Assembly (NCBI GenBank): GCA_029721435.1
Contig: CM056583.1
Location: forward strand, 94,059,575-94,123,574
Source of the DNA: Gymnothorax reevesii
Lineage: Eukaryota > Chordata > Actinopteri > Anguilliformes > Muraenidae
Direction of reading: 5' to 3'
DNA length: 64,000 nt
In this document: positions 54,182 through 64,000 of the stretch, one piece after another
How positions within the stretch are numbered: the first letter of the stretch is position 1
Layout of the letters: every line of letters starts with the position of its first letter
The notes under the pieces: model-generated
Databases searched by the model: none
The model's input: only the letters and a program-made list of their open reading frames with translations
Told to the model about the DNA's origin: nothing
Translations under genes and position numbers: made by a program

Positions 54182-56383
54182 TTAGGTGCGTTTGTTGAGT
54201 CCTCTTGGGAACAAAGTGTTTAGCTTTGTGATCCAATGTTTTTCTGTCCTACGTCTGTCCTCCGGTGTCCAGTTGCTGTTCGTCTGAAGCCCGGATACTT
54301 CTAGTGCCTCAAGTCCATGGTGAAGGAAGTGAGCAACTAGATGTGTGTCTGTGTCTTTATGATTTCTAATGTTATATATGTGTTGAGCTAATCTAGTCCT
54401 GATCTTGTTACCCGTCTCTCCTATATATTTAACGTCACAATTGTTGCACCTAATGACATATATGCAGTTCTTTGTATCGAGTGTGAGTGTTTGTTTGATT
54501 AGGTATGTTATGTTTGTTGTGTTGTTCTTGATTGTTGTGGCTTGTTTGTAAAATACTGGGTCTTGTGCATGTACCGTGTTGATTTCTGGTAATTTGCTGT
54601 TAACCAGATGGTCCTTGAGGTTCTTTCCTTTTTTATATGCTGAGATGATTTTGTGGTCCTCGAGTATGTCCGTGTTTCGTAGGGATCTGTTTAAATTTAT
54701 CTTAATTTTAATGTTTGCTGCTTGGCTGAATGCTGAGTAGGTGGTGATGAGTGGGATTATTTTTCTCGGATCCTGTGGTCTCGTGGTTAGGAAGTTTTTC
54801 CGGATCCGTCTGAGGAATGATCTACTGTAACCCCTGGGTTTCAGTGCTTTGAAGAGGCTTTGGGTAGCCTCTTCAAAATCTGTTGCCTGTGTGCAGATTC
54901 TGTGGTACCTGAGCAATTGTGATTTGATCAGGCCTTTGAAAGTATGTTTTGGATGGAGACTGTTTTTGTGTAAAAGTGCGTGTGTGTCTGTGTCCTTAAA
55001 GAAGACCTTTGTGTCTAATGTGTGTGTCTGAGTAAATGAGGGTCCTTTATATGTGGTGGTGTCCAAGAAATCTATGTGTTCTTTATGTGTGGTGTATTTA
55101 ACTGTGATTGTTCTGTGGTGTGTGTTCAGGATATGAATGAAGTTTTTGAAGTCCTCTAGGCTATGTGTCCATGTTCCCCATATGTCATCTAAGTATCTAA
55201 AGTAATTGGTGGGTAGTTTGGGGCATTTTTCAAAGACAGTCTCCTCCCAATGTGCCATGTAGATGTTGGCATAGGCTGGTGCAAATTTTTTTCCCATAGC
55301 TGTGCCACTGATTTGTAGAAAGAATTCCTTGTTGAATTCAAAATCATTTTTGGTGAGGCTGATTTCCAAGAGCTGCAGGAGAGATGAGTCCGGTCGATTG
55401 TCATCCGGATATTTTTCCATCCAGGCTTTTACCGCGGATAGTCCCGCCACTGTGTTTATGTTTGTGTAGAGACTGTCTATGTCTATTGTGAATAGGATAG
55501 CTTCCTGTGCTATTTTGGTGTTTTTTACTTTGTGTATAAAATCGTATGTGTCCTTAATGTAGCTGTCGTGTTTTGTGGATAGTGGAGTGAGGAAATAGTC
55601 TATATATTCAGCAATCCTGTAGGATTCACTGTTGCAGTCTGAGACAATGGGTCTCCCTGCTGGGATCTCATATGGTAGGGTCCAGGACTGTGGCGGTTTG
55701 TGTATTTTGGGGAGGAGGTAGAAAATCCTAGGTCTAGGATTGCCCTCTCCCCTGAGGTAAAAGCTTTGTTTTTTAGTGATCCGCTTGCTCTCTAAGAGTG
55801 TTTGTATTATGTTGTGTATTTCCTGGGCTGTGTCTGGATATATGGGTCTTGGTAATTTTCTGTAGTGTGCTGTGTTATTTAGCTGTCTATTAGCCTCATG
55901 TATGTATTGTGCTCTGTCCATGATCACTATGGCACTCCCCTTATCTGCTGGCTTTAAGATGATTTGTTTGTTTTTTGCCAGCTGGTGTAGGGCTTGCCTC
56001 TCCCCTCTGCTGAGGTTGTTTTTGTCTTTGTAATTTTGTGGGTTCAGTGCCTTGATCAGGGTATTGTTGTGTTTGATAATTTGTGTAATTTCCTCTGGAA
56101 TTTGGTCAGTCCTTGGTTCCCAGGTGGACTTTGGGATGAATGGTGTGCATTGTGTGTCTTCCGCTCCCTCAAAGAAGGCCGCCAGTTTTAGTTTCCTGTG
56201 GAATTCCTGGGCTTCTCCCTTGAGGGTTTCTTTTTGTTTTTTGTGTGTGTTTGTGGTGGGTATAAATGATAAGCCTTTGTCCAAAAGGCTTAACTGGTCC
56301 TGTGTTGGTTTGTAGTTTCTGGCCAGAATTATTATGTTCTTATTCCCCTCCCTGTTTGTGTTTGGGTTTGTGGGGATCTTTAG
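54182..56383 (-). CDS. ORF2 copy E: RT + GIY-YIG endonuclease
   Basis: Open over 700 codons from 56284. Carries the LEVSGL variant of copy C. Motifs intact. Confidence 0.95.
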   Translation of the reverse strand, partial: LKIPTNPNTNREGNKNIIILARNYKPTQDQLSLLDKGLSFIPTTNTHKKQKETLKGEAQEFHRKLKLAAFFEGAEDTQCTPFIPKSTWEPRTDQIPEEITQIIKHNNTLIKALNPQNYKDKNNLSRGERQALHQLAKNKQIILKPADKGSAIVIMDRAQYIHEANRQLNNTAHYRKLPRPIYPDTAQEIHNIIQTLLESKRITKKQSFYLRGEGNPRPRIFYLLPKIHKPPQSWTLPYEIPAGRPIVSDCNSESYRIAEYIDYFLTPLSTKHDSYIKDTYDFIHKVKNTKIAQEAILFTIDIDSLYTNINTVAGLSAVKAWMEKYPDDNRPDSSLLQLLEISLTKNDFEFNKEFFLQISGTAMGKKFAPAYANIYMAHWEETVFEKCPKLPTNYFRYLDDIWGTWTHSLEDFKNFIHILNTHHRTITVKYTTHKEHIDFLDTTTYKGPSFTQTHTLDTKVFFKDTDTHALLHKNSLHPKHTFKGLIKSQLLRYHRICTQATDFEEATQSLFKALKPRGYSRSFLRRIRKNFLTTRPQDPRKIIPLITTYSAFSQAANIKIKINLNRSLRNTDILEDHKIISAYKKGKNLKDHLVNSKLPEINTVHAQDPVFYKQATTIKNNTTNITYLIKQTLTLDTKNCIYVIRCNNCDVKYIGETGNKIRTRLAQHIYNIRNHKDTDTHLVAHFLHHGLEALEVSGLQTNSNWTPEDRRRTEKHWITKLNTLFPRGLNKRT

Positions 56384-56389
56384 TTTAAA
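56344..56389 (-). promoter_or_regulatory. -1 frameshift signal, copy E
   Basis: Heptamer 56389-56383 (sense order), stop, spacer and stem as in copy B. Confidence 0.82.
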
Positions 56390-58176
56390 TGGTGGAGCCA
56401 GTGGTCCAACATCTTGCTGGCTGTTCTGTCTGTCCAGTGGATGTTGTCCTGTGTTGTACGGAAGTCCCCCTCTGGAAGCTTTGGAATGTGTGGCATGTTC
56501 CGGCGGATGTGCTCGTTAATTTCCTCCAGGTTGGACTTCTGGCGGGGATCCAGGCTAGTGGAATAATTGATGATTGGGATCCAGATTTCTGCAGCAGGGA
56601 AGGTGGTTTTTGCAGCTCTCAGCATGGTTTGTAGTTGCTTGATTGCTGTCTTCTTTGGGTGCTGGTCCTTATTGTTGATTCCGAAGGACAAGACGACTCG
56701 CTGGATCTTGGAGTCTGTAGCCGTCTTTTCCAGGAGTCCCGCGGCATGGTAAAATGTTGCCCCGGGGTAGCTGTCAATCTGGAGGTCTCCTCTGGAGTGG
56801 GATGGGATCCTGGAGAGGTTGGAGTCCCCCAAGATCACATTGCTGCCCGTGATGTTGATCCTCCATTCTTGGATCTTCCTGTTGGATCGCGGATGCCTTG
56901 TGGGGTGGAAGGTTCCATTTTCCTCTCTGGCCCCATGGGTGTGGGGTGGGGGAACAGGTGTAAGTGGGTGAGTCGGGTTAGGTATAGGTGTGTAGTTAGG
57001 GTTAGCGGTGGAGTTAGGGTTAGGGGTGGGAGTGGGGTTAGGTGTGGGGTTTGTGTTAGGGTTAGGTGTGGGGTTAGGGTTAGGGTTAGGTGTGGGGTTG
57101 GGGTTGGGGTTAGGGTTAGGTGCGGGGCTGGGGTTAGGATTAGGGTTAGGGGCGGGGTTGGGGTTAGGATTAGGGTTAGGGGCGGGGTTGGGGTTAGGGT
57201 TAGGTGTGGGGTTGGGGTTAGGATTAGGGTTAGGTGCGGGGTTGGGGTTCGGGTTAGGGTTAAGTGCGGGGTTGGGGTTAGGATGAGGGTTAGGGGCGGG
57301 GTTGGGGTTAGGGTTAGGTGTGCGGTTGGGGTTAGGATTAGGGTTAGGCGCGGGGTTGGGGATAGGGTTAGGGCTAGGTGCGGGGTTGGGGTTAGGGTTA
57401 GGGTTAGTGTTAGGTGTGGGTGCTGAGATGGGGCCAGAGACGTCCTGGTGCCGTCTGTGTCTGGTTTTCTGGGGTCTCTGTGGGCGTGGCTCTGGTTCCC
57501 AGTCTCTGTGGCCTCTTGGGGTTTCCTCGTCTCTTCTTCCACCCAGTTTGCGTGCTGCTCCCTGTGGTAGATGGGTCCCCCCGGTGTGCCTGGTTGTTGT
57601 TCCACTCCTGCTGGAGTGGGCCTGTCCCAGTGTTGGCCACTCTTCCTGGGATTGGGTTCGGTCCCGCGGCGTCGCGGGGGCAGTCCCCCACGCTGTTCGC
57701 GGGGGTGGTGGAGAATCCGCCAGGGCCGCGAACCTGTTGTTTGTTGTAATTCGGGTTGTGGGTGTTCTGGCTCCGAGGATGGGGGTTACTGTCTCCTTTG
57801 CAATGTTTAGGGTAGCCGGGTGCAGTCGTCTGCCAAACTTCTTTCTGGCCCATCTGCTCGCCACCTGGAATGCCTCCTGCCAGTTAGTTAGTCGTATCCT
57901 CTCCAGTTTCCCGGTAAGGATTTTCAGGCTGTCCAGGTAGTGTTCCTCCAGAATCTGCATGCTTGTGTGGAGCCAGTTGAGGGCATTTCCTGCGAGTCTC
58001 CTCATCGTCTCCTGCGTTGGAGCGGCGGGTCTCACTAGGGTGGCTAGCTCCTGCATTTTCTTATGTAAGCTTGCTGGTGGTGTTGTTCTGGCTCCTGATA
58101 CTGCGGTGTTCTGTAGGTGGTGTGTTGTCTGGATGATCCTGAAGAGGATCCTGGTCGCTTCCGGGAAAGCTGCCAT
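56380..58176 (-). CDS. ORF1 copy E (598 aa) with SGNH hydrolase domain
   Basis: Intact. Protein identical to copy F as read, although the two copies belong to different DNA variants by the GCT/GCC and poly-A markers. Confidence 0.92.
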   Translation of the reverse strand: MAAFPEATRILFRIIQTTHHLQNTAVSGARTTPPASLHKKMQELATLVRPAAPTQETMRRLAGNALNWLHTSMQILEEHYLDSLKILTGKLERIRLTNWQEAFQVASRWARKKFGRRLHPATLNIAKETVTPILGARTPTTRITTNNRFAALADSPPPPRTAWGTAPATPRDRTQSQEEWPTLGQAHSSRSGTTTRHTGGTHLPQGAARKLGGRRDEETPRGHRDWEPEPRPQRPQKTRHRRHQDVSGPISAPTPNTNPNPNPNPAPSPNPIPNPAPNPNPNPNRTPNPNPNPAPNPHPNPNPALNPNPNPNPAPNPNPNPNPTPNPNPNPAPNPNPNPNPAPNPNPNPSPAPNPNPNPNPTPNPNPNPTPNPNTNPTPNPTPTPNPNSTANPNYTPIPNPTHPLTPVPPPHTHGAREENGTFHPTRHPRSNRKIQEWRINITGSNVILGDSNLSRIPSHSRGDLQIDSYPGATFYHAAGLLEKTATDSKIQRVVLSFGINNKDQHPKKTAIKQLQTMLRAAKTTFPAAEIWIPIINYSTSLDPRQKSNLEEINEHIRRNMPHIPKLPEGDFRTTQDNIHWTDRTASKMLDHWLHHLN

Positions 58177-59350
58177 GATTTTTGGTGTGTGTTGTGTGTT
58201 GGAAAAAATGTAGTCTAGTGTTTTTTTTATGTATTTTTAGTGCAAACGGCGGTGTAGGGTTCGACTGATCGATAGCGTGCTGTCAACTCAAGGTTGACGC
58301 TTCTCAATGCAGTCTATACTTACCAAGACTGTTATCCTGTGGCTTTGTTGGCACCGTTAGGTTTCCACCACAGGATAGTACAGTCTGTGCAGGGTTGTCG
58401 CAGAACTCCTCCTGGGGTCCTCTTGCTAATGAGATCTGGAAAGTTTTGCTCTTTTAGGAATCAGCAGCGGGTGGATTGCTTCAGATAGTCGAAGGGATCC
58501 TGTCTCTGCTGCCCTCCAAAGCGCGCGTGGGTCGACACAACGTTTCGCCTTGTCTCAGGCTTCTTCAGGTGTGAGTAAGTGAGTAATTTTTCTGGGTTTT
58601 ATTAAGCCCCGAAGAGGACCTGTTTGAGACCACTTCTAGAGCTGATTTGATTGGTTCCCTGGCTGGTGCTGCAGTTCCCCCTGTCTTTTGTTCCCCCGAC
58701 GGGCCTCCTTAATGGTCCCGGGGTGTAGGCCATTAGCCTTTTGTTTTGCCTAATGAGTGGCTCTTTGTCATTTAAAGAAATTCTCTTTGCCTTGAATAAG
58801 GCCATTGAGAGTGCTGTTAGTCAGGAATGTGGTGCTTGTATTCCTTTTTTGTGATTCTGTTCCAGCAATTGGTAATCACTTAAGGCTCTGGCTGGTTTTT
58901 TTTGTCATTTTAAAAAATATTTTTATTTTTGTCTTGAATAATGCTATTGAGAGTGCTGTTAGTCAGGTCTGTAGTGTTTGCATTCCTTTTGGGTAATTCT
59001 GTTCCAGTAATCAGTCATCATTTAAGTCTCTGGCTGGTTTTTTGCCATAGATTAAAAAAAAAAAAAAATAAATAAAATAAAATAAAATAAATAAATTTTT
59101 TCTTTTTGCCTTGACTGAGGCTATTGAGAGTGCTGTTAGTCAGGTATATGGTGCTTGTGTTCCTTTTGTGTAATTCTATCCCAGCAATCAGTAATCACTG
59201 AAGGCTCTGGCCGGTTAGGTTTAGGAGAGTAATCTTCCTTTCCCAAGTTTCCCCTTATGAGGGCACCTTGGGAAAGAAAAGTTTGCACAGTCCATTCAGT
59301 GTACTGGAGCCTTTATATTGGAAGAATTTGGTCCCTTTTGTGGTGAAGTA

Positions 59351-61552
59351 TTAGGTGCGTTTGTTGAGTCCTCTTGGGAACAAAGTGTTTAGCTTTGTGA
59401 TCCAATGTTTTTCTGTCCTACGTCTGTCCTCCGGTGTCCAGTTGCTGTTCGTCTGAAGCCCGGATATTTCTAGTGCCTCAAGTCCATGGTGAAGGAAGTG
59501 AGCAACTAGATGTGTGTCTGTGTCTTTATGATTTCTAATGTTATATATGTGTTGAGCTAATCTAGTCCTGATCTTGTTACCCGTCTCTCCTATATATTTA
59601 ACGTCACAATTGTTGCACCTAATGACATATATGCAGTTCTTTGTATCGAGTGTGAGTGTTTGTTTGATTAGGTATGTTATGTTTGTTGTGTTGTTCTTGA
59701 TTGTTGTGGCTTGTTTGTAAAATACTGGGTCTTGTGCATGTACCGTGTTGATTTCTGGTAATTTGCTGTTAACCAGATGGTCCTTGAGGTTCTTTCCTTT
59801 TTTATATGCTGAGATGATTTTGTGGTCCTCGAGTATGTCCGTGTTTCGTAGGGATCTGTTTAAATTTATCTTAATTTTAATGTTTGCTGCTTGGCTGAAT
59901 GCTGAGTAGGTGGTGATGAGTGGGATTATTTTTCTCGGATCCTGTGGTCTCGTGGTTAGGAAGTTTTTCCGGATCCGTCTGAGGAATGATCTACTGTAAC
60001 CCCTGGGTTTCAGTGCTTTGAAGAGGCTTTGGGTAGCCTCTTCAAAATCTGTTGCCTGTGTGCAGATTCTGTGGTACCTGAGCAATTGTGATTTGATCAG
60101 GCCTTTGAAAGTATGTTTTGGATGGAGACTGTTTTTGTGTAAAAGTGCGTGTGTGTCTGTGTCCTTAAAGAAGACCTTTGTGTCTAATGTGTGTGTCTGA
60201 GTAAATGAGGGTCCTTTATATGTGGTGGTGTCCAAGAAATCTATGTGTTCTTTATGTGTGGTGTATTTAACTGTGATTGTTCTGTGGTGTGTGTTCAGGA
60301 TATGAATGAAGTTTTTGAAGTCCTCTAGGCTATGTGTCCATGTTCCCCATATGTCATCTAAGTATCTAAAGTAATTGGTGGGTAGTTTGGGGCATTTTTC
60401 AAAGACAGTCTCCTCCCAATGTGCCATGTAGATGTTGGCATAGGCTGGTGCAAATTTTTTTCCCATAGCTGTGCCACTGATTTGTAGAAAGAATTCCTTG
60501 TTGAATTCAAAATCATTTTTGGTGAGGCTGATTTCCAAGAGCTGCAGGAGAGATGAGTCCGGTCGATTGTCATCCGGATATTTTTCCATCCAGGCTTTTA
60601 CCGCGGATAGTCCCGCCACTGTGTTTATGTTTGTGTAGAGACTGTCTATGTCTATTGTGAATAGGATAGCTTCCTGTGCTATTTTGGTGTTTTTTACTTT
60701 GTGTATAAAATCGTATGTGTCCTTAATGTAGCTGTCGTGTTTTGTGGATAGTGGAGTGAGGAAATAGTCTATATATTCAGCAATCCTGTAGGATTCACTG
60801 TTGCAGTCTGAGACAATGGGTCTCCCTGCTGGGATCTCATATGGTAGGGTCCAGGACTGTGGCGGTTTGTGTATTTTGGGGAGGAGGTAGAAAATCCTAG
60901 GTCTAGGATTGCCCTCTCCCCTGAGGTAAAAGCTTTGTTTTTTAGTGATCCGCTTGCTCTCTAAGAGTGTTTGTATTATGTTGTGTATTTCCTGGGCTGT
61001 GTCTGGATATATGGGTCTTGGTAATTTTCTGTAGTGTGCTGTGTTATTTAGCTGTCTATTAGCCTCATGTATGTATTGTGCTCTGTCCATGATCACTATG
61101 GCACTCCCCTTATCTGCTGGCTTTAAGATGATTTGTTTGTTTTTTGCCAGCTGGTGTAGGGCTTGCCTCTCCCCTCTGCTGAGGTTGTTTTTGTCTTTGT
61201 AATTTTGTGGGTTCAGTGCCTTGATCAGGGTATTGTTGTGTTTGATAATTTGTGTAATTTCCTCTGGAATTTGGTCAGTCCTTGGTTCCCAGGTGGACTT
61301 TGGGATGAATGGTGTGCATTGTGTGTCTTCCGCTCCCTCAAAGAAGGCCGCCAGTTTTAGTTTCCTGTGGAATTCCTGGGCTTCTCCCTTGAGGGTTTCT
61401 TTTTGTTTTTTGTGTGTGTTTGTGGTGGGTATAAATGATAAGCCTTTGTCCAAAAGGCTTAACTGGTCCTGTGTTGGTTTGTAGTTTCTGGCCAGAATTA
61501 TTATGTTCTTATTCCCCTCCCTGTTTGTGTTTGGGTTTGTGGGGATCTTTAG
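59351..61552 (-). CDS. ORF2 copy F: RT + GIY-YIG endonuclease
   Basis: Open over 700 codons from 61453. Protein identical to copies B and D as read. Motifs intact. Confidence 0.95.
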   Translation of the reverse strand, partial: LKIPTNPNTNREGNKNIIILARNYKPTQDQLSLLDKGLSFIPTTNTHKKQKETLKGEAQEFHRKLKLAAFFEGAEDTQCTPFIPKSTWEPRTDQIPEEITQIIKHNNTLIKALNPQNYKDKNNLSRGERQALHQLAKNKQIILKPADKGSAIVIMDRAQYIHEANRQLNNTAHYRKLPRPIYPDTAQEIHNIIQTLLESKRITKKQSFYLRGEGNPRPRIFYLLPKIHKPPQSWTLPYEIPAGRPIVSDCNSESYRIAEYIDYFLTPLSTKHDSYIKDTYDFIHKVKNTKIAQEAILFTIDIDSLYTNINTVAGLSAVKAWMEKYPDDNRPDSSLLQLLEISLTKNDFEFNKEFFLQISGTAMGKKFAPAYANIYMAHWEETVFEKCPKLPTNYFRYLDDIWGTWTHSLEDFKNFIHILNTHHRTITVKYTTHKEHIDFLDTTTYKGPSFTQTHTLDTKVFFKDTDTHALLHKNSLHPKHTFKGLIKSQLLRYHRICTQATDFEEATQSLFKALKPRGYSRSFLRRIRKNFLTTRPQDPRKIIPLITTYSAFSQAANIKIKINLNRSLRNTDILEDHKIISAYKKGKNLKDHLVNSKLPEINTVHAQDPVFYKQATTIKNNTTNITYLIKQTLTLDTKNCIYVIRCNNCDVKYIGETGNKIRTRLAQHIYNIRNHKDTDTHLVAHFLHHGLEALEISGLQTNSNWTPEDRRRTEKHWITKLNTLFPRGLNKRT

Positions 61553-61558
61553 TTTAAA
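61513..61558 (-). promoter_or_regulatory. -1 frameshift signal, copy F
   Basis: Heptamer 61558-61552 (sense order), stop, spacer and stem as in copy B. Confidence 0.82.
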
Positions 61559-63345
61559 TGGTGGAGCCAGTGGTCCAACATCTTGCTGGCTGTTCTGTCT
61601 GTCCAGTGGATGTTGTCCTGTGTTGTACGGAAGTCCCCCTCTGGAAGCTTTGGAATGTGTGGCATGTTCCGGCGGATGTGCTCGTTAATTTCCTCCAGGT
61701 TGGACTTCTGGCGGGGATCCAGGCTAGTGGAATAATTGATGATTGGGATCCAGATTTCTGCAGCAGGGAAGGTGGTTTTTGCAGCTCTCAGCATGGTTTG
61801 TAGTTGCTTGATTGCTGTCTTCTTTGGGTGCTGGTCCTTATTGTTGATTCCGAAGGACAAGACGACTCGCTGGATCTTGGAGTCTGTAGCCGTCTTTTCC
61901 AGGAGTCCCGCGGCATGGTAAAATGTTGCCCCGGGGTAGCTGTCAATCTGGAGGTCTCCTCTGGAGTGGGATGGGATCCTGGAGAGGTTGGAGTCCCCCA
62001 AGATCACATTGCTGCCCGTGATGTTGATCCTCCATTCTTGGATCTTCCTGTTGGATCGCGGATGCCTTGTGGGGTGGAAGGTTCCATTTTCCTCTCTGGC
62101 CCCATGGGTGTGGGGTGGGGGAACAGGTGTAAGTGGGTGAGTCGGGTTAGGTATAGGTGTGTAGTTAGGGTTAGCGGTGGAGTTAGGGTTAGGGGTGGGA
62201 GTGGGGTTAGGTGTGGGGTTTGTGTTAGGGTTAGGTGTGGGGTTAGGGTTAGGGTTAGGTGTGGGGTTGGGGTTGGGGTTAGGGTTAGGTGCGGGGCTGG
62301 GGTTAGGATTAGGGTTAGGGGCGGGGTTGGGGTTAGGATTAGGGTTAGGGGCGGGGTTGGGGTTAGGGTTAGGTGTGGGGTTGGGGTTAGGATTAGGGTT
62401 AGGTGCGGGGTTGGGGTTCGGGTTAGGGTTAAGTGCGGGGTTGGGGTTAGGATGAGGGTTAGGGGCGGGGTTGGGGTTAGGGTTAGGTGTGCGGTTGGGG
62501 TTAGGATTAGGGTTAGGCGCGGGGTTGGGGATAGGGTTAGGGCTAGGTGCGGGGTTGGGGTTAGGGTTAGGGTTAGTGTTAGGTGTGGGTGCTGAGATGG
62601 GGCCAGAGACGTCCTGGTGCCGTCTGTGTCTGGTTTTCTGGGGTCTCTGTGGGCGTGGCTCTGGTTCCCAGTCTCTGTGGCCTCTTGGGGTTTCCTCGTC
62701 TCTTCTTCCACCCAGTTTGCGTGCTGCTCCCTGTGGTAGATGGGTCCCCCCGGTGTGCCTGGTTGTTGTTCCACTCCTGCTGGAGTGGGCCTGTCCCAGT
62801 GTTGGCCACTCTTCCTGGGATTGGGTTCGGTCCCGCGGCGTCGCGGGGGCAGTCCCCCACGCTGTTCGCGGGGGTGGTGGAGAATCCGCCAGGGCCGCGA
62901 ACCTGTTGTTTGTTGTAATTCGGGTTGTGGGTGTTCTGGCTCCGAGGATGGGGGTTACTGTCTCCTTTGCAATGTTTAGGGTAGCCGGGTGCAGTCGTCT
63001 GCCAAACTTCTTTCTGGCCCATCTGCTCGCCACCTGGAATGCCTCCTGCCAGTTAGTTAGTCGTATCCTCTCCAGTTTCCCGGTAAGGATTTTCAGGCTG
63101 TCCAGGTAGTGTTCCTCCAGAATCTGCATGCTTGTGTGGAGCCAGTTGAGGGCATTTCCTGCGAGTCTCCTCATCGTCTCCTGCGTTGGAGCGGCGGGTC
63201 TCACTAGGGTGGCTAGCTCCTGCATTTTCTTATGTAAGCTTGCTGGTGGTGTTGTTCTGGCTCCTGATACTGCGGTGTTCTGTAGGTGGTGTGTTGTCTG
63301 GATGATCCTGAAGAGGATCCTGGTCGCTTCCGGGAAAGCCGCCAT
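61549..63345 (-). CDS. ORF1 copy F (598 aa) with SGNH hydrolase domain
   Basis: Intact, same protein as copy E. About 350 bp of leader separate its ATG from the hammerhead-like core at 63698-63743. Confidence 0.92.
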   Translation of the reverse strand: MAAFPEATRILFRIIQTTHHLQNTAVSGARTTPPASLHKKMQELATLVRPAAPTQETMRRLAGNALNWLHTSMQILEEHYLDSLKILTGKLERIRLTNWQEAFQVASRWARKKFGRRLHPATLNIAKETVTPILGARTPTTRITTNNRFAALADSPPPPRTAWGTAPATPRDRTQSQEEWPTLGQAHSSRSGTTTRHTGGTHLPQGAARKLGGRRDEETPRGHRDWEPEPRPQRPQKTRHRRHQDVSGPISAPTPNTNPNPNPNPAPSPNPIPNPAPNPNPNPNRTPNPNPNPAPNPHPNPNPALNPNPNPNPAPNPNPNPNPTPNPNPNPAPNPNPNPNPAPNPNPNPSPAPNPNPNPNPTPNPNPNPTPNPNTNPTPNPTPTPNPNSTANPNYTPIPNPTHPLTPVPPPHTHGAREENGTFHPTRHPRSNRKIQEWRINITGSNVILGDSNLSRIPSHSRGDLQIDSYPGATFYHAAGLLEKTATDSKIQRVVLSFGINNKDQHPKKTAIKQLQTMLRAAKTTFPAAEIWIPIINYSTSLDPRQKSNLEEINEHIRRNMPHIPKLPEGDFRTTQDNIHWTDRTASKMLDHWLHHLN

Positions 63346-64000
63346 GATTTTTGGTGTGTGTTGTGTGTTGGAAAAAATGTAGTCTAGTGTTTTTTTTATG
63401 TATTTTTAGTGCAAACGGCGGTGTAGGGTTCGACTGATCGATAGCGTGCTGTCAACTCAAGGTTGACGCTTCTCAATGCAGTCTATACTTACCAAGACTG
63501 TTATCCTGTGGCTTTGTTGGCACCGTTAGGTTTCCACCACAGGATAGTACAGTCTGTGCAGGGTTGTCGCAGAACTCCTCCTGGGGTCCTCTTGCTAATG
63601 AGATCTGGAAAGTTTTGCTCTTTTAGGAATCAGCAGCGGGTGGATTGCTTCAGATAGTCGAAGGGATCCTGTCTCTGCTGCCCTCCAAAGCGCGCGTGGG
63701 TCGACACAACGTTTCGCCTTGTCTCAGGCTTCTTCAGGTGTGAGTAAGTGAGTAATTTTTCTGGGTTTTATTAAGCCCCGAAGAGGACCTGTTTGAGACC
63801 ACTTCTAGAGCTGATTTGATTGGTTCCCTGGCTGGTGCTGCAGTTCCCCCTGTCTTTTGTTCCCCCGACGGGCCTCCTTAATGGTCCCGGGGTGTAGGCC
63901 ATTAGCCTTTTGTTTTGCCTAATGAGTGGCTCTTTGTCATTTAAAGAAATTCTCTTTGCCTTGAATAAGGCCATTGAGAGTGCTGTTAGTCAGGAATGTG

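Larger units (their letters stand above)
54046..59214 (-). mobile_element. Penelope-like element copy E (5169 bp)
   Basis: Head-to-tail with D. Variant 1 features (Val in ORF2, GCT-GCC-ATG, 15-A tract), matching C, which lies 10,340 bp away, exactly the length of C plus D. Confidence 0.95.
59215..64000 (-). mobile_element. Penelope-like element copy F (cut by the window edge)
   Basis: Head-to-tail with E. ORF1, ORF2, hammerhead-like core and the first bases of the 5' repeat block are present, and the expected 5' end near 64385 lies outside. Variant 2 features (Ile in ORF2, GCC-GCC-ATG). The array continues beyond the window. Confidence 0.95.

Noticed and set aside
35427..64000. Group II intron, DIRS or ordinary LINE identity for the array
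   Set aside because: No tyrosine recombinase, no AP or restriction-like endonuclease, and no intron structure. The GIY-YIG plus RT motif order fits Penelope-like elements.
38541..64000. Array as an assembly artefact from collapsed or stuttered repeats
   Set aside because: Not fully excluded, but copies differ by fixed variants and lengths, and copy A has a distinct truncation, which simple stuttering would not create. Read support is needed.

Overview
The window looks like a chromosome-end region of a vertebrate, most likely a ray-finned fish. The evidence is the transposon mix (Tc1/mariner, Harbinger, hAT-like, Ty3/gypsy, RNase H-bearing LINE) and perfect TTAGGG telomeric repeats. I recognise no host protein gene, no RNA gene and nothing prokaryotic. 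This is read by eye, and the species is not identified.

Left part (1-35248): a graveyard of nested, mostly broken mobile elements and tandem repeats. In order: a diverged direct duplication (60-1500); an old Harbinger element (MYB-like remnant 3468-3792 on +, transposase remnant about 5311-6230 on -) with a 67-bp minisatellite at the transposase end (4771-5310); a 192-bp satellite (8273-9566); hAT, Tc1 and second Harbinger remnants (11259-15700); a long inverted repeat (15907-17120 / 21270-22668) enclosing a Tc1-like element and a LINE fragment; a fold-back element (22736-24214); a complete Ty3/gypsy element with near-identical LTRs, a 5-bp target duplication and a damaged pol (24236-28792); a LINE (30690-33668, -) with a hAT-type MITE inside it; and a broken Tc1 (33669-35113).

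Right part (35249-64000): seven perfect TTAGGG repeats, then at least six head-to-tail copies of one retroelement (A to F), all with the sense strand on minus. Full copies are 5165-5171 bp. Each encodes ORF1 (about 598 aa: helical/basic N-terminus, Asn-Pro repeat, SGNH-type hydrolase domain) and ORF2 (reverse transcriptase plus C-terminal GIY-YIG endonuclease), which places it among Penelope-like elements. ORF2 has no ATG near its start. It overlaps ORF1 in the -1 frame at a U UUA AAC heptamer, six nucleotides before a predicted stem, so a -1 ribosomal frameshift probably makes an ORF1-ORF2 fusion.

The element is tied to telomeres in three ways. Its sense-strand 3' end is complementary to the telomeric G strand. 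Copies A and B are each joined at that end directly to TTAGGG repeats. Copy A is cut off at its 5' side inside a GGGG and capped by 12 perfect TTAGGG repeats before copy B begins. A fourth oddity is that the Asn-Pro repeat of ORF1 is itself written in telomere-like hexamers. The simplest reading is a telomere-targeted Penelope-like element that adds to chromosome ends, with erosion and telomerase capping between A and B. Copies B to F alternate between two variants, which suggests later expansion by a two-copy unit through recombination. The chromosome end would lie to the right of the window.
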